The notes: generated by a model from the letters alone, not told the origin. DNA of 33,967 bases from Betaproteobacteria bacterium (GCA_005881595.1 VBBY01000028.1:1-33967); one strand, 5' to 3'; positions 1-8,587 are shown, numbered from the stretch's first letter. A program made the numbers and translations.

Positions 1-208
1 CGAGCAGCGCGCTGCGCTCGCCGGTCGAGGACTCGAGCTTGCCAAGGCGATCTTCGAGCGCCTTCTGGCTCGCCTCGACCTGCTGGCGCAGCAGCTCGAT
101 GCGGCGACGCGCTTCGTTATCGTCGAAAAGCCCCTGCGAGAGCGCAGGCCAGGCGAGCGCGCAGCCGAGCGCGAAGGCGGCAGCCTGGCGTATCCCTGGC
201 CGGCGCAT
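1..208 (-). CDS. cpoB: Cell division coordinator CpoB (YbgF), N-terminal part, cut by window edge
   Basis: Only the first 69 codons are in the window; the gene runs off the left edge. The protein begins MRRPGIRQ, followed by a hydrophobic stretch ending near ALSQ (residue 25), which looks like a Sec signal peptide. A charged heptad-like helix follows (DDNEARRRIELLRQQVE, then QKALEDRLGKLES), matching the N-terminal trimerising coiled coil of periplasmic CpoB. In this family the missing C-terminal part carries TPR repeats, and the protein links peptidoglycan synthesis to Tol-Pal constriction. The ATG shares one base with the pal stop codon (TGATG), so translation is probably coupled. Identity rests on the coiled coil and on its place directly after pal. 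Confidence 0.85.
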   Translation of the reverse strand, partial: MRRPGIRQAAAFALGCALAWPALSQGLFDDNEARRRIELLRQQVEASQKALEDRLGKLESSTGERSALL

Positions 209-744
209 CAATATTCGCCGCTATAGAGCATGTCGCCGCGGCGGTTCTTCGCCCAGCAGTCTTCCGCGTGCTCGGTGCAGACCGGTTTCTCCTCGCCCAG
301 GCTTACCGACTCGATCTGATTGTCCTTGGCGCCGAGGATCGCCAACGCCCGCTTGACGCTGTCGGAGCGGCGCTGCCCGAGACCGATGTTGTACTCGCGG
401 CTGCCGCGCTCGTCGGCATTGCCCTGGATCAGCATCTTGGCGCCCGGGTTTTCGCGCAGGTACTTCGCGTGCGCCTCGACCAGCGGGCGGAACTCGTCCT
501 TGATGTCGAACTTGTCGTAGTCGTAGTAGATCGAGCGCCTGGACAGGATGTTGTTCGGGTCCTTGAGCGGACTCGCCGCCGCCGGCTTGCTGGTCAGGTC
601 GACGCGCGCGATCGGCTTGGTCTCGACGGGGGCGGGTTTGGCGGCCCGCTCCTCCACGCGCGCGGGCGCCTGCTCCTCGGGCGTGGTCGCGCAACCCGCG
701 GCCACTGCGGCCGCGGCAAGAGTGGCGATGATGGCTAGGCGCAT
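208..744 (-). CDS. pal: Peptidoglycan-associated lipoprotein Pal
   Basis: 178 residues. The N-terminus MRLAIIATLAAAAVAAGC is a lipoprotein signal with lipobox AAGC (Cys18). A Pro/Ala/Lys-rich tether follows, then an OmpA-like peptidoglycan-binding domain from about residue 65, with YYDYDKFDIK, the conserved NADERGSREYN segment and GQRRSDSVKRAL. Pal sits in the inner leaflet of the outer membrane, binds diaminopimelate in peptidoglycan and is the partner of TolB and TolA. The C-terminal segment holds a Cys pair (VCTEHAEDCW) that I recall from other betaproteobacterial Pal proteins. The ATG at 744 is preferred over an upstream in-frame start at 795 because it begins a clean lipoprotein signal and has AGGAGAAGG just upstream. 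The gene lies 19 nt after tolB and overlaps cpoB by one base. Confidence 0.97.
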   Translation of the reverse strand: MRLAIIATLAAAAVAAGCATTPEEQAPARVEERAAKPAPVETKPIARVDLTSKPAAASPLKDPNNILSRRSIYYDYDKFDIKDEFRPLVEAHAKYLRENPGAKMLIQGNADERGSREYNIGLGQRRSDSVKRALAILGAKDNQIESVSLGEEKPVCTEHAEDCWAKNRRGDMLYSGEY

Positions 745-763
745 GGCATCCTTCTCCTTCCTT

Positions 764-2050
764 TCATTCTGTGAATGGTCCCCAGGCCGGCTCACGCACG
801 TCGCCCGCCGTCACGCTCAGACGCTGCTTGACGCGGCCGTCCGAAGACACCGCCGAGAGCACGCCGCGTCCGTCGATCACGGTGGCGAGCAGGATCATCC
901 GACCGTTGGGAGCAAAGCTCGGCGACTCGTCGCGATCGCTGTCGGTGATGATCTGCACCTGGCGGTTGGAGAGATCTAGCAGCGCCACCTGGAACTTGCC
1001 TTCGTTGAGCGTGATATAGGCGAGGGTCTTGCCGTCTGGACTCAGGCGCGGGGTCACATTATAGCTTCCCTCGAAGGTGACGCGCTGCGGCTCGCCGCCG
1101 GCGGCCGGCATGCGGTAGATCTGCGGGCTGCCGCCGCGATCGGAGGTGAAGTAGATCCACTGGCCGTCGCCCGAGAAGCGCGGCTCGGTATCGATCGCCG
1201 CCGAGCTGGTGAGGCGGCGCAGGCCGCTGCCGTCGGCGTTGAGGAGGAAGATCTGCGAGCCGCCCTCGCGCGACAGCGTGACGGCCAGCCTGCGGCCGTC
1301 GGGCGACCAGGCGGGCGCCGAGTTCGATCCCCTGAAGTTGGCGATGACGTTGCGCTTGCCGTCGACCAGCGAGTGGACATAGACCACCGGCTTCTTGTTC
1401 TCGAACGAGACATAGGCGAGCTTGCGGCCGTCGGGCGACCAGGCCGGCGAGATGATCGGCTCGAACGAGACGAGCGCGGCTTCCTCGCCTGCGCCGTCGG
1501 CGTCGGCGATCTGCAGCTCGAAGCGGCTGCCCCGCTTCACCACGTAGGCGATGCGGGTGGAGAACACGCCCTTCTCGCCGGTGAGCTTCTCGTAGACGAA
1601 GTCGGCGATGCGGTGGGCGCTGGCGCGCACCTGCTCCTTGCTCAAGGTGTAGGCGATACCGCCGAGCGAGGCCTGCTTCACCACGTCGTAGAGGCGAAAC
1701 CGCACTTCGTAGCGGCCGTCGGGCCGCGCCGCCACCGAGCCGAGCACCAGCGCGTCGGCCAGGCGCGAGCGCCATTCCGCATAGTTGACCGTCGACGCCT
1801 CGGTCGGCGCAGGCGACAGCGGCGGGACTTCGAGGCCGCGGAACAGCCCGCTCCTTTCCAGATCGGCGCGCACGATCGAGGTGATGCCGGACCCAAGGGC
1901 CGCCTCGCCGGGGAAAGGAGCGATGGCGATCGGCATGCGCGGGGCGCCGGCGCCGGTGATTTCGATCGAAAGCTGCGCCGCGGCGAGCGGCGTGACCAGT
2001 AGAAGCACGGCACCGAGGAAAGCGCGCAAACGCGTCAGCAAGGCCTGCAT
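764..2050 (-). CDS. tolB: Tol-Pal system protein TolB
   Basis: 428 residues from the ATG at 2050. It has a signal peptide (LLTRLRAFLGAVLLLVTPLAAA) and an N-terminal alpha/beta domain (about 24-165). A six-bladed beta-propeller follows, with repeated blade motifs PAWSPDGRKLAYVSF, PAWSPDGRRLAVTLS, PRFSGDGQWIYFTSD, PRLSPDGKTLAYI and PSFAPNGRMILLATV. TolB is periplasmic and binds Pal through the propeller and TolA through its N-terminus. Start choice is uncertain: GGAGG directly abuts the ATG, whereas the TTG at 2041 (codon 4) has GGAGG nine bases upstream and keeps the whole signal peptide. The open frame continues upstream inside tolA, but that part is tolA read out of frame. Confidence 0.96.
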   Translation of the reverse strand: MQALLTRLRAFLGAVLLLVTPLAAAQLSIEITGAGAPRMPIAIAPFPGEAALGSGITSIVRADLERSGLFRGLEVPPLSPAPTEASTVNYAEWRSRLADALVLGSVAARPDGRYEVRFRLYDVVKQASLGGIAYTLSKEQVRASAHRIADFVYEKLTGEKGVFSTRIAYVVKRGSRFELQIADADGAGEEAALVSFEPIISPAWSPDGRKLAYVSFENKKPVVYVHSLVDGKRNVIANFRGSNSAPAWSPDGRRLAVTLSREGGSQIFLLNADGSGLRRLTSSAAIDTEPRFSGDGQWIYFTSDRGGSPQIYRMPAAGGEPQRVTFEGSYNVTPRLSPDGKTLAYITLNEGKFQVALLDLSNRQVQIITDSDRDESPSFAPNGRMILLATVIDGRGVLSAVSSDGRVKQRLSVTAGDVREPAWGPFTE

Positions 2051-2097
2051 CCTCCGGGCGTTCTTTGCAAAACGGCGATTATAGGCATCCGCCGCTT

Positions 2098-2816
2098 TTA
2101 TTTGTCCTGCGGCCGGAAGCGGAGTTCCAGCTGCCGCTCGAAGAGGTTGAGCTGGTCCGGCTTGGGCAGCGGCGACGCCTTCAGAATGGCGCGTTCTACT
2201 GCGTCGTCGTAGCCCCTGTGCCCGCTGGACTTGCGCAGGCGGATGCTGATCACCTCGCCGGTCGGCAGCTGGGTCACATCGAAGATCGCCTCCGGATTGC
2301 CGCTCATGTCGCCCGGCAGGCGGATGTTGCCGCGGATCTTCGCGCGGATCTTGTCCACCCAGGTGGCGAGCGCCCGGTCGCGCGCCGCGGCGGCGATCGC
2401 CTGCTGGCGCGCTGCAGCCTCGCGCCGCTGGGCCTCGCGGAGCTGCTCGTCGATGGCGCGCTGCTCCTGCGCCACCTCCTCGTTCAGCCGCTTCTTGAAG
2501 TCGACGTCCTTTTTCGGCGCCGGCTTCGGCTCGGGTTTGGGTTTCGGCTTCGGCGCCTTGACGGCGATGTCGGGCTTTTGCACCGGAACGGGCTCCGGCT
2601 CCAGCTTCGGCGGTGGCGGCTTGGGAGCCTCCTCCACCGGAGCCGGAGCCGGCGGGGCTTCCCACAGCTCGACTACCACCGTCTCGGGGGGATGGCTTTG
2701 CCAGCGCACGCCGAGAAACATCACCGCGGCGAGAAACAGGTGCACCAGCGCCGCGAGAACAAACGCAGGCAGGAGCGCCGGCTCGCGGCGCTCCCCGAAG
2801 GCAAGAGCCTCTGCGC

Positions 2817-2820
<4 letters not shown>
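2098..2820 (-). CDS. tolA: Tol-Pal inner-membrane spanning protein TolA
   Basis: 240 residues with a GTG start. One N-terminal transmembrane helix (about 18-38, [20 protein letters not shown]) contains the conserved small/His pattern that contacts TolQR. A periplasmic Pro/Lys-rich arm (about 52-108, many KPKPEPK-like units) and a charged helical stretch (about 108-150, [18 protein letters not shown]) follow. The C-terminal TonB/TolA-type domain (about 155-240) carries [20 protein letters not shown] and the end ELRFRPQDK. It transmits proton-motive-force-driven motion from TolQR to TolB and Pal. The start forms a GTGA overlap with the tolR stop. The arm is shorter than in enterobacterial TolA. 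Proline/lysine repetition here is normal for the family. Confidence 0.95.
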
Positions 2821-3143
<323 letters not shown>

Positions 3144-3147
3144 GGCG

Positions 3148-3831
3148 CTACTTCACCGCCTGGCGATGGAGGATGTTGGAGAACTCCTCCATGAAGCTCT
3201 CGAAGCGGTTGCCCAGGCGCTCGATGTCGTGCGAGTAGCGGTTGTACGCCACCACCGCCGGGATGGCGGCGAACAGGCCGATCGCCGTGGCGACGAGCGC
3301 CTCGGCGATGCCGGGCGCCACCTGCGCGAGCGTCGCCTGCTGAACGTTCGCGAGGCTGCGAAAGGCGTGCATGATGCCCCATACCGTGCCGAACAGGCCG
3401 ACGTAGGGACTCACCGATCCCGTCGAGGCGAGAAAGGCCAGATGGCGCTCGAGGAAATCCATCTCGCGCTGGAAGGTGGCGCGCATCGCGCGCCGCGCCC
3501 CGTTCACCATGTCGCTCGGGTCGCTGCCGCCGCGCTGCCCGCGCAGCTTGGCGAACTCGCGGAAGCCGGCCTCGAAGACGCGCTCCAGGCTGCCGATGGT
3601 GTGGCGGTTGGTGACCGCGCCCTGGTAGAGCGCGGTGAGCTCGTTGCCGCTCCAGAACTCGCGCTCGAACTGCTCGGTCTGGCGGCGCGCGCGCCGGATC
3701 GCGAACCACTTCTGGAAGATGAACATCCACGACAGGAAGGACACCGCGATCAGCAGCACCAGCACCACCTTGACGACGACGCTGGCGTTGACGACCAGGG
3801 TCCAGATATCGATGTCCTGGGTCACGGTCAT
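3148..3831 (-). CDS. tolQ: Tol-Pal proton-channel subunit TolQ
   Basis: 227 residues, the expected length for TolQ of the MotA/TolQ/ExbB family. The first transmembrane helix is about 15-37 ([20 protein letters not shown]). A cytoplasmic region with basic residues ([16 protein letters not shown]) follows. Two C-terminal helices contain the conserved [16 protein letters not shown] and [24 protein letters not shown], including the Thr/Ser that line the proton path. With TolR it forms the inner-membrane motor that energises TolA. The start overlaps the ybgC stop by 4 nt (ATGA), and tolR follows after 4 nt, so ybgC-tolQ-tolR-tolA are almost certainly translated from one message. Confidence 0.97.
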   Translation of the reverse strand: MTVTQDIDIWTLVVNASVVVKVVLVLLIAVSFLSWMFIFQKWFAIRRARRQTEQFEREFWSGNELTALYQGAVTNRHTIGSLERVFEAGFREFAKLRGQRGGSDPSDMVNGARRAMRATFQREMDFLERHLAFLASTGSVSPYVGLFGTVWGIMHAFRSLANVQQATLAQVAPGIAEALVATAIGLFAAIPAVVAYNRYSHDIERLGNRFESFMEEFSNILHRQAVK

Positions 3832-4226
3832 TTGAGCGCCTGTTCGAGTTCTTGGGGCAAGCGCGCCGGCCTCATCCGGTCGCGGTTCACCAGCGCGAGC
3901 GTAATGTCGGCTTCGACAAGGAGCTCGCCGCCGCGTTCCACGCGCTGGCGGAAGACCAGGCTCGCGCGGCCCATTTTAACCACTTCGGCACTCACCGCCA
4001 GCAGCTCGTTGAGGTGCGCGGGCTGGTGGTACTTCACGACGATCTGGTAGACGAGGAACAGCACGCCATGCTCCCCGAGCAGGCGCGCGAGGTCGATGCC
4101 GGCCGCATTGAGAAGCTCGCTGCGCGCGCGCTCCATGAACGCGAGGTACTGGGCGTGGAACACGACACCGCCGGCGTCGGTGTCCTGGAAGTACACCCGG
4201 ACCGGAATCCGGAATGGACTCTTCAA
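3828..4226 (-). CDS. ybgC: Tol-Pal-associated acyl-CoA thioesterase YbgC
   Basis: 132 residues, hot-dog fold 4-hydroxybenzoyl-CoA thioesterase family. The signature [24 protein letters not shown] is at residues 14-37, with the predicted catalytic Asp17 and the neighbouring His24. YbgC hydrolyses short or acyl-ACP/CoA thioesters and is the usual first gene of the tol-pal cluster. Its link to Tol function is not well understood. The only reasonable start is TTG at 4226, which overlaps the ruvB stop (TTGA); I see no ATG or GTG in frame near the expected N-terminus. It therefore sits in the same transcript as ruvB and the tol genes. Confidence 0.95.
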   Translation of the reverse strand: MKSPFRIPVRVYFQDTDAGGVVFHAQYLAFMERARSELLNAAGIDLARLLGEHGVLFLVYQIVVKYHQPAHLNELLAVSAEVVKMGRASLVFRQRVERGGELLVEADITLALVNRDRMRPARLPQELEQALK

Positions 4227-5260
4227 TGGTCGGACAGCAGATCGCGCGCCGCCGCCGGCGCGACGATGCCGAAGTGGCGGTAAGCGGAGAGCGTGGCGAT
4301 GCGCCCGCGCAGCGTCCTCTGCAGGTAGCCTTGCTGGATGAGGAAGGGCTCGAGCACGTCCTCGATGGTTTCGGCGTCCTCGCCGATGGCATGCGCGAGG
4401 TTGTCGAGGCCGACCGGGCCGCCGGAGAACTTCTCGATCACCGCGAGCAGCAGCTTGCGGTCCATGAGGTCGAGCCCGAGCACGTCGACGTCGAGCATCT
4501 TGAGCGCGGCCTCGGCGACCGGCTTGGACACGGTGCCGTCCGCCTTCACCTGCGCGTAGTCGCGCACGCGGCGCAGGATCCGGTTGGCGACGCGCGGCGT
4601 GCCGCGCGAGCGGCAGGCGATCTCGACCGCGCCGTCGTCATTGAGAGACACCTGCAGCAGGCGCGCCGAGCGGCGCACGATCGTCGCCAGCTCGTCCTGG
4701 CTGTAGAACTCCAGGCGCGCGACGATGCCGAAGCGGTCGCGCAGCGGGTTGGTCAGCATGCCGGCGCGCGTGGTGGCGCCGGCAAGCGTGAACGGCGGCA
4801 GATCGAGCTTGATCGAGCGCGCCGCCGGGCCCTCGCCGATCATGATGTCGATCTGGAAGTCCTCGAGCGCGGGGTAGAGGATCTCCTCGACTACCGGCGA
4901 CAGGCGGTGAATCTCGTCGATGAACAGCACGTCCCTGGGTTCCAGATTCGTCAGCAGGGCGGCGAGATCTCCCGGGCGCTCGAGAACCGGCCCCGAGGTC
5001 TGGCGCAGGTTGACCCCCATCTCGCGCGCGATGATGTGCGCGAGCGTGGTCTTGCCCAGCCCCGGCGGGCCGAACAGCAGCACGTGGTCCAGCGCCTCGC
5101 CGCGCGCGCGCGCCGCCTGGATGAAGATCTCCAGCTGGCCGCGGATCTTCTCCTGGCCGACATACTCGGCGAGGGTGGCGGGACGCAGCGAGCGCTCGAA
5201 CTGCTCCTCCTGGGCGGAGGTCGGCTTGCCCGAGATCAGCCGGTCGGTTTCAACGCTCAC
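4223..5260 (-). CDS. ruvB: Holliday junction branch-migration ATPase RuvB
   Basis: 345 residues with a GTG start. AAA+ ATPase: Walker A GPPGLGKT at 64-71, Walker B LFIDEIH at about 112-118, sensor region [12 protein letters not shown], then the C-terminal winged-helix domain ([20 protein letters not shown]). RuvB hexamers drive branch migration on RuvA-bound Holliday junctions. In most relatives ruvB follows ruvA directly; here two outer-membrane protein genes and a terminator lie between them, so ruvB probably has its own promoter or depends on read-through. Its upstream region is only about 20 bases after the terminator stem. It overlaps ybgC by 4 nt. Confidence 0.98.
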   Translation of the reverse strand: MSVETDRLISGKPTSAQEEQFERSLRPATLAEYVGQEKIRGQLEIFIQAARARGEALDHVLLFGPPGLGKTTLAHIIAREMGVNLRQTSGPVLERPGDLAALLTNLEPRDVLFIDEIHRLSPVVEEILYPALEDFQIDIMIGEGPAARSIKLDLPPFTLAGATTRAGMLTNPLRDRFGIVARLEFYSQDELATIVRRSARLLQVSLNDDGAVEIACRSRGTPRVANRILRRVRDYAQVKADGTVSKPVAEAALKMLDVDVLGLDLMDRKLLLAVIEKFSGGPVGLDNLAHAIGEDAETIEDVLEPFLIQQGYLQRTLRGRIATLSAYRHFGIVAPAAARDLLSDH

Positions 5261-5278
5261 ACCGGCATTCTGCCCCAG

Positions 5279-5307
5279 AAAAAAAAGGGCGGCAGAGCCG
5301 CCCTTTT
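5279..5307 (-). terminator. Rho-independent terminator after the outer-membrane protein gene
   Basis: Perfect inverted repeat: arm 5283-5293 (AAAAGGGCGGC), loop AGA, arm 5297-5307. Read on the minus strand it is a GC-rich hairpin followed by eight T residues (A run at 5279-5286 on the plus strand). It lies 22 bases after the stop of the barrel gene at 5330 and just before the ruvB start, so it should end transcription of the barrel genes and insulate ruvB. Confidence 0.9.
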
Positions 5308-5329
5308 CCCTGAGCGAAGTTTCCTCTAT

Positions 5330-5926
5330 CTAGCGGAAGTTCCAGACCACGCCGACGCTGATGACATCGACGTCGGACTTACCGATGTCGCCGCCACCGA
5401 CCTTGCTGTAGCGCTGCCATTCGCCCCGCACGCCGACCTCTCTTGAAAAGTCATACCGAACGCCAAAACCGTATGTGAGATCGTTGTTCGTGTGCTTGAA
5501 ATTGCCGACGAAGTTCGTGTTTTCCTTCGCATCGGCAAAGTACAAACCCAGTCTGCCGAACACCGAAAACTGATTGGCAACCGGATACGATCCAATACCG
5601 GAAAGCTCCCACGCGGTGGCTTTGAACTCATCGGTCAAGCCAAGACCGCTGGCCTTGGCCTTGCCGAAGTCCGTGTAGCCGAGTTCAGCCGCGAAGTTGC
5701 GATTGATGTTATAGCCGCCGAGGATCTTGAAAGCGGTGTCTTTGTCATCGCACGAAATTCCCGTGCCTCCGAGGCCGCTACAGCCATCTTTCACCTTCGA
5801 TTGACCAATGTTGCCGCCGAGGTACCAGCCGGTCTCGCCGCGCGCTTGCGCCATGCTTACCGCCGGAGCCGCCATTACGGTGGCGCCCAGCATTGCTGCC
5901 AGAAGAACTTTCTTGTCCCCTCTCAT
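5330..5926 (-). CDS. Outer membrane beta-barrel protein (OmpA-like barrel), copy 1
   Basis: 198 residues. Signal peptide about 1-26 (KKVLLAAMLGATVMAAPAVSMA, cleaved before QARGE). The mature part alternates short amphipathic strands typical of an eight-stranded OmpA-like barrel: WYLGGNIGQSKV, FKILGGYNINRNFAAELGYTDFG, FSVFGRLGLYFA, YGFGVRYDFSREVGVRGEWQRYS, ending VISVGVVWNFR. Two cysteines (Cys49, Cys59) lie in the predicted first external loop and could form a disulfide. The next gene upstream is a paralogue with the same layout. It has a good ribosome site (AAAGGAG) and a strong terminator, so it is probably well expressed. The precise function is unknown; there is no OmpA peptidoglycan-binding domain. 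The last residue is Arg after Phe, slightly unlike the usual terminal Phe. Confidence 0.85.
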   Translation of the reverse strand: MRGDKKVLLAAMLGATVMAAPAVSMAQARGETGWYLGGNIGQSKVKDGCSGLGGTGISCDDKDTAFKILGGYNINRNFAAELGYTDFGKAKASGLGLTDEFKATAWELSGIGSYPVANQFSVFGRLGLYFADAKENTNFVGNFKHTNNDLTYGFGVRYDFSREVGVRGEWQRYSKVGGGDIGKSDVDVISVGVVWNFR

Positions 5927-6095
5927 TGCGTTGCTCCTTTCGTCTTCGTATTGATGGAAAATCCCGCTCGAACCGCGGGCAGTAAGACTAGCGGAATTGA
6001 CAGAAAAACAACGTGGCGAAGGATAATTCGGCCAAAATTGGGCCGAATTTGCGGGCTACTGTTGTGCCGACGCTACAGCGGAGCCCGGTGGAAGC
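5927..6095. other. Spacer between the two barrel genes with an inverted repeat
   Basis: The 169-base gap, AT-richer than its surroundings, holds a perfect inverted repeat: arms 6025-6033 (AATTCGGCC) and 6041-6049 (GGCCGAATT) around a 7-base loop. Read on the minus strand the stem is followed by AATTATCC, not a T run, so it is a poor classical terminator. It could be a weak terminator for copy 2, an mRNA stabiliser or a protein-binding operator. A promoter for copy 1 probably lies between the repeat and 5940, but I cannot point to convincing -35/-10 boxes. Confidence 0.5.
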
Positions 6096-6683
6096 TCAGT
6101 ACCGGTACTGGATCCCGAGCGAGAAGAAGTCGATCTTGGAGTCCCTGATCCGCTCGAATTCCGCGCGCACATCCCACTCCCGGGTCAGGCGGTAAGCGAG
6201 TCCTAGCCCGACGTGCGCCTCGTTGTCGTTCTTGCCAAGCTTGATAGTGGTTCCTGCAAGGCTGGCCTCGTGGCTCTCCGCCTTGACCTTCGCGATCCCG
6301 AGTTTGCCGAACACCTCGAGGTCCCACAGTGGAATGGTCGCGACCGCGGCGGCACTCAATGCGCTTGCCCTGGCGCGCACCGTGGCCGATTCGGCGCCCG
6401 AGGTCGCCGTGAGCGAGGCCTTGTCGTAATCGATGAACGAGCCCTCGAAACCGAAAACCCGGTTGATCCTGTAGCCGGCGAACATCTTCCAGCCCTTGCC
6501 CCGGGGATCGCACGCTGCGAGCGCCGCGCCGGGCGGCAGCTCGCTGCCGCACCAGTGTTTTGCCTTGGATGGCCCGATGCTGAGGCCGAAATACCCGCTG
6601 CCATCCTGCGCCAGCGCCAGCGCCGGCAGTGTCAATGCGGCCGCCGCGATCACGGCCACGAACACGTGCTTCTCCCTTCTCAT
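6096..6683 (-). CDS. Outer membrane beta-barrel protein (OmpA-like barrel), copy 2
   Basis: 195 residues from the ATG at 6683, which has GAAAGGAGA at proper spacing; longer in-frame starts run into ruvA sequence. Signal peptide about 1-25 (HVFVAVIAAAALTLPALALA). Barrel-like strands: GYFGLSIGPSKAK, WKMFAGYRINRVFGFEGSFIDYDKA, DLEVFGKLGIAKVK, AHVGLGLAYRLTREWDVRAEFERI, ending FSLGIQYRY with a terminal aromatic. It shares with copy 1 the pattern YxGxxIGxSK, a Cys pair in the first loop (Cys45, Cys58), GYxINRxF and the RxxREWDVRxEXXR strand, so the two arose by tandem duplication and have diverged strongly. It starts 55 bases after ruvA. Function unknown. Confidence 0.85.
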   Translation of the reverse strand: MRREKHVFVAVIAAAALTLPALALAQDGSGYFGLSIGPSKAKHWCGSELPPGAALAACDPRGKGWKMFAGYRINRVFGFEGSFIDYDKASLTATSGAESATVRARASALSAAAVATIPLWDLEVFGKLGIAKVKAESHEASLAGTTIKLGKNDNEAHVGLGLAYRLTREWDVRAEFERIRDSKIDFFSLGIQYRY

Positions 6684-6738
6684 CGAGCGTCTCCTTTCTT
6701 CGTTTTTTGACCGGTACGGCACTAGCTTACGGACAAGC

Positions 6739-7305
6739 TCAAGACTTCGCCAGAGTTTTGAGCGCGGCACGGATGCCGTCGGCCACCGCGATGCCTGCCG
6801 GCAGCCCCTTGACGGCGGCGAGCGCTTCCTTCTCGCTGTAGCCGAGCCCGACCAGCGCATGGACCACGTCGGAGGCGGATTCGCGCGCCGGCGCGGCGCT
6901 CGCCTCGACGAGCTTGCCCTTCAGCTCGAGCAGCAGCCGCTCGGCGGTTTTCTTGCCGATACCGGGCACTTTGACCAAGCGGCCCGCTTCCTGCATCGCC
7001 ACCGCCTCGGCCAGGTCGGCGACCGACAGCCCGGACAGCACCGAGAGCGCGGTGCGCGCACCGATGCCCGAGATGCGGATCAGCTGGCGGAACGCCGCGC
7101 GCTCCTCGGGCGTCGCGAAGCCGTACAGCGTGTGCGCGTCCTCGCGCACCACGAGATGCGTGAGCAGGCTCACGGCCTCGCCGGTCGGCGGCAGCTGGTA
7201 GAAGGTGCTCATCGGCACGTCGAGCTCGTAGGCGACGCCGCCGACGTCCACCAGCACCTGCGGCGGGTGCTTCGCCGCGAGCCGCCCGGTCAGCCGGCCG
7301 ATCAG
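6739..7305 (-). CDS. ruvA: Holliday junction DNA-binding protein RuvA (CTG start)
   Basis: 188 residues. The conserved N-terminus reads (M)[20 protein letters not shown]. The first in-frame ATG/GTG/TTG would be the GTG at 7257 (codon 17), which would delete this conserved strand. The codon at the family start position is CTG (7305-7303), and a TAA at 7338-7336 closes the frame upstream with no standard start in between. CTG overlaps the ruvC stop as CTGA. Helix-hairpin-helix motifs [15 protein letters not shown] and [16 protein letters not shown] bind the junction; the C-terminal domain III ([20 protein letters not shown]) contacts RuvB. It works with RuvB in branch migration and with RuvC in resolution. 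Identity is certain; the start codon is inferred. Confidence 0.95.
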   Translation of the reverse strand: MIGRLTGRLAAKHPPQVLVDVGGVAYELDVPMSTFYQLPPTGEAVSLLTHLVVREDAHTLYGFATPEERAAFRQLIRISGIGARTALSVLSGLSVADLAEAVAMQEAGRLVKVPGIGKKTAERLLLELKGKLVEASAAPARESASDVVHALVGLGYSEKEALAAVKGLPAGIAVADGIRAALKTLAKS

Positions 7306-7817
7306 ACGAGCCTGCCTTTGCGCACGCGAAAGCCCTTAGTCGAGAGCGCGCCGAGCTTGCCGCCATGGGCATGGCAGATCGCGCAAGCGAGCGCATCGGC
7401 GGCGTCGGGCGCCGGGTCGCCGGGCAGGGCGAGCAGGCGCCGCACCATGTGCTGCACCTGCCGTTTTCTGGCGTGGCCGTTGCCGACCACCGACTGCTTG
7501 ACCTGGAGCGCGGTGTACTCCGCGACCGGCAGGCCGGCGAGCACCGCTGCGCAGATCGCCGTGCCGCGCGCCTGCCCGAGCGCGAGCGTCGATTGCGGAT
7601 TGGCGTTGACGAACACTATCTCGACCGCGACCTCGCCCGGGGCGTGCGCCGCGATGATGCCGTTCAGCCCCTCGAGGATCGCTTTCAGCCTGGCCGCCAG
7701 GTCGCCGGCGCCGGATTTGACGCAGCCGCTCGTCACGTAGCGCAACCGCGCGCCGCTCGACTCGATCACTCCGAAGCCGGTGATCCGCAGCCCGGGATCG
7801 ATGCCGAGGATTCTCAG
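7302..7817 (-). CDS. ruvC: Holliday junction resolvase RuvC (CTG start)
   Basis: 171 residues. The N-terminus reads (M)[18 protein letters not shown] and contains the catalytic Asp7 of the RNase-H-like fold. Other active-site acids are Glu66 (VEIVFV) and the pair in PDAADALA near the C-terminus. The first standard in-frame start, GTG at 7769 (codon 17), lies after Asp7 and would give a dead enzyme. The codon at the expected start is CTG (7817-7815), overlapping the yebC stop as CTGA. RuvC cuts Holliday junctions symmetrically within the RuvABC complex. The gene sits between yebC and ruvA, the usual order. I see no clear ribosome site, so translation is presumably coupled to yebC. Confidence 0.95.
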   Translation of the reverse strand: MRILGIDPGLRITGFGVIESSGARLRYVTSGCVKSGAGDLAARLKAILEGLNGIIAAHAPGEVAVEIVFVNANPQSTLALGQARGTAICAAVLAGLPVAEYTALQVKQSVVGNGHARKRQVQHMVRRLLALPGDPAPDAADALACAICHAHGGKLGALSTKGFRVRKGRLV

Positions 7818-8536
7818 TCGATCACCGCGGTGGTGTACACGTCCTGCACGTCGTCGAGACTCTCGAGCGCCTCGAGCAGCCGGCGCAGGCTCGCGGCCTC
7901 GCCGCCCGCGAGCGAGCTCTCGGCGTTCGGCTGCATCGTGATTTCGGCGAGCTCGGGCTTGAGGCCCGCCTTTTGCAGCGCCGCCTTCACCGTCGCGAAA
8001 TCGGCCGGCGCGCAGATCAGCTCGACCGAGCCGTCGTCGTTCTTGAGCACGTCCTCGGCGCCCGCGTCGAGCGCAGCCTCCATGACGCGGTCTTCGCTGG
8101 TGCCGGGCGCGAATACGAACTGGCCGACCTGGCGGAACAGGTAAGCGACCGAGCCGTCCGAGCCGAGGTTGCCGCCGTTCTTGGTGAACGCGTGGCGCAC
8201 TTCGGCCACGGTGCGCGTGCGGTTGTCGGTCAGGCAGTCGACCATGATCGCGGCGCCGCCGGGCCCATAGCCTTCATAGCGCGCCTCGTCGTAGGTCACG
8301 CCGTCGAGCTGACCCGCGCCGCGCTTGATCGCGTTCTGCACGCTGTCCTTGGCCATGTTGGCCTCGCGCGCCTTGTCCATCGCCAGGCGCAGGCGCGGGT
8401 TGGTATCCGGGTCGCCGCCGCCGAGCCTCGCCGCGACCGTAATCTCCTTGATGAGTCGCGTGAAGACCTTGCCCTTCTTCGCGTCCGCGGCGGCCTTGCG
8501 GTGCTTGATGTTCGCCCATTTGCTGTGTCCCGACAT
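7814..8536 (-). CDS. yebC: YebC/PmpR family protein (TACO1-like translation/regulatory factor)
   Basis: 240 residues, full length. The family start [23 protein letters not shown] is followed by [13 protein letters not shown], the [19 protein letters not shown] segment, and the conserved [39 protein letters not shown]. Members were described as DNA-binding regulators (PmpR). Newer work on bacterial YebC and mitochondrial TACO1 ties them to translation of difficult proline-rich stretches; which role applies here cannot be told. It heads the ruv cluster and is divergent from the EamA gene, with about 50 bases between the starts. Confidence 0.96.
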   Translation of the reverse strand: MSGHSKWANIKHRKAAADAKKGKVFTRLIKEITVAARLGGGDPDTNPRLRLAMDKAREANMAKDSVQNAIKRGAGQLDGVTYDEARYEGYGPGGAAIMVDCLTDNRTRTVAEVRHAFTKNGGNLGSDGSVAYLFRQVGQFVFAPGTSEDRVMEAALDAGAEDVLKNDDGSVELICAPADFATVKAALQKAGLKPELAEITMQPNAESSLAGGEAASLRRLLEALESLDDVQDVYTTAVID

Positions 8537-8587
8537 AGTATGATTTTACGTCATGGCCTCGCCTTTGCTCATAGCGAAGAACCGCCG

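Noticed and set aside
2520-2680. Pro/Lys repeat DNA in tolA as a possible variable repeat
   Set aside because: A Pro/Lys/Glu-rich arm is normal for TolA, and the DNA units are irregular.
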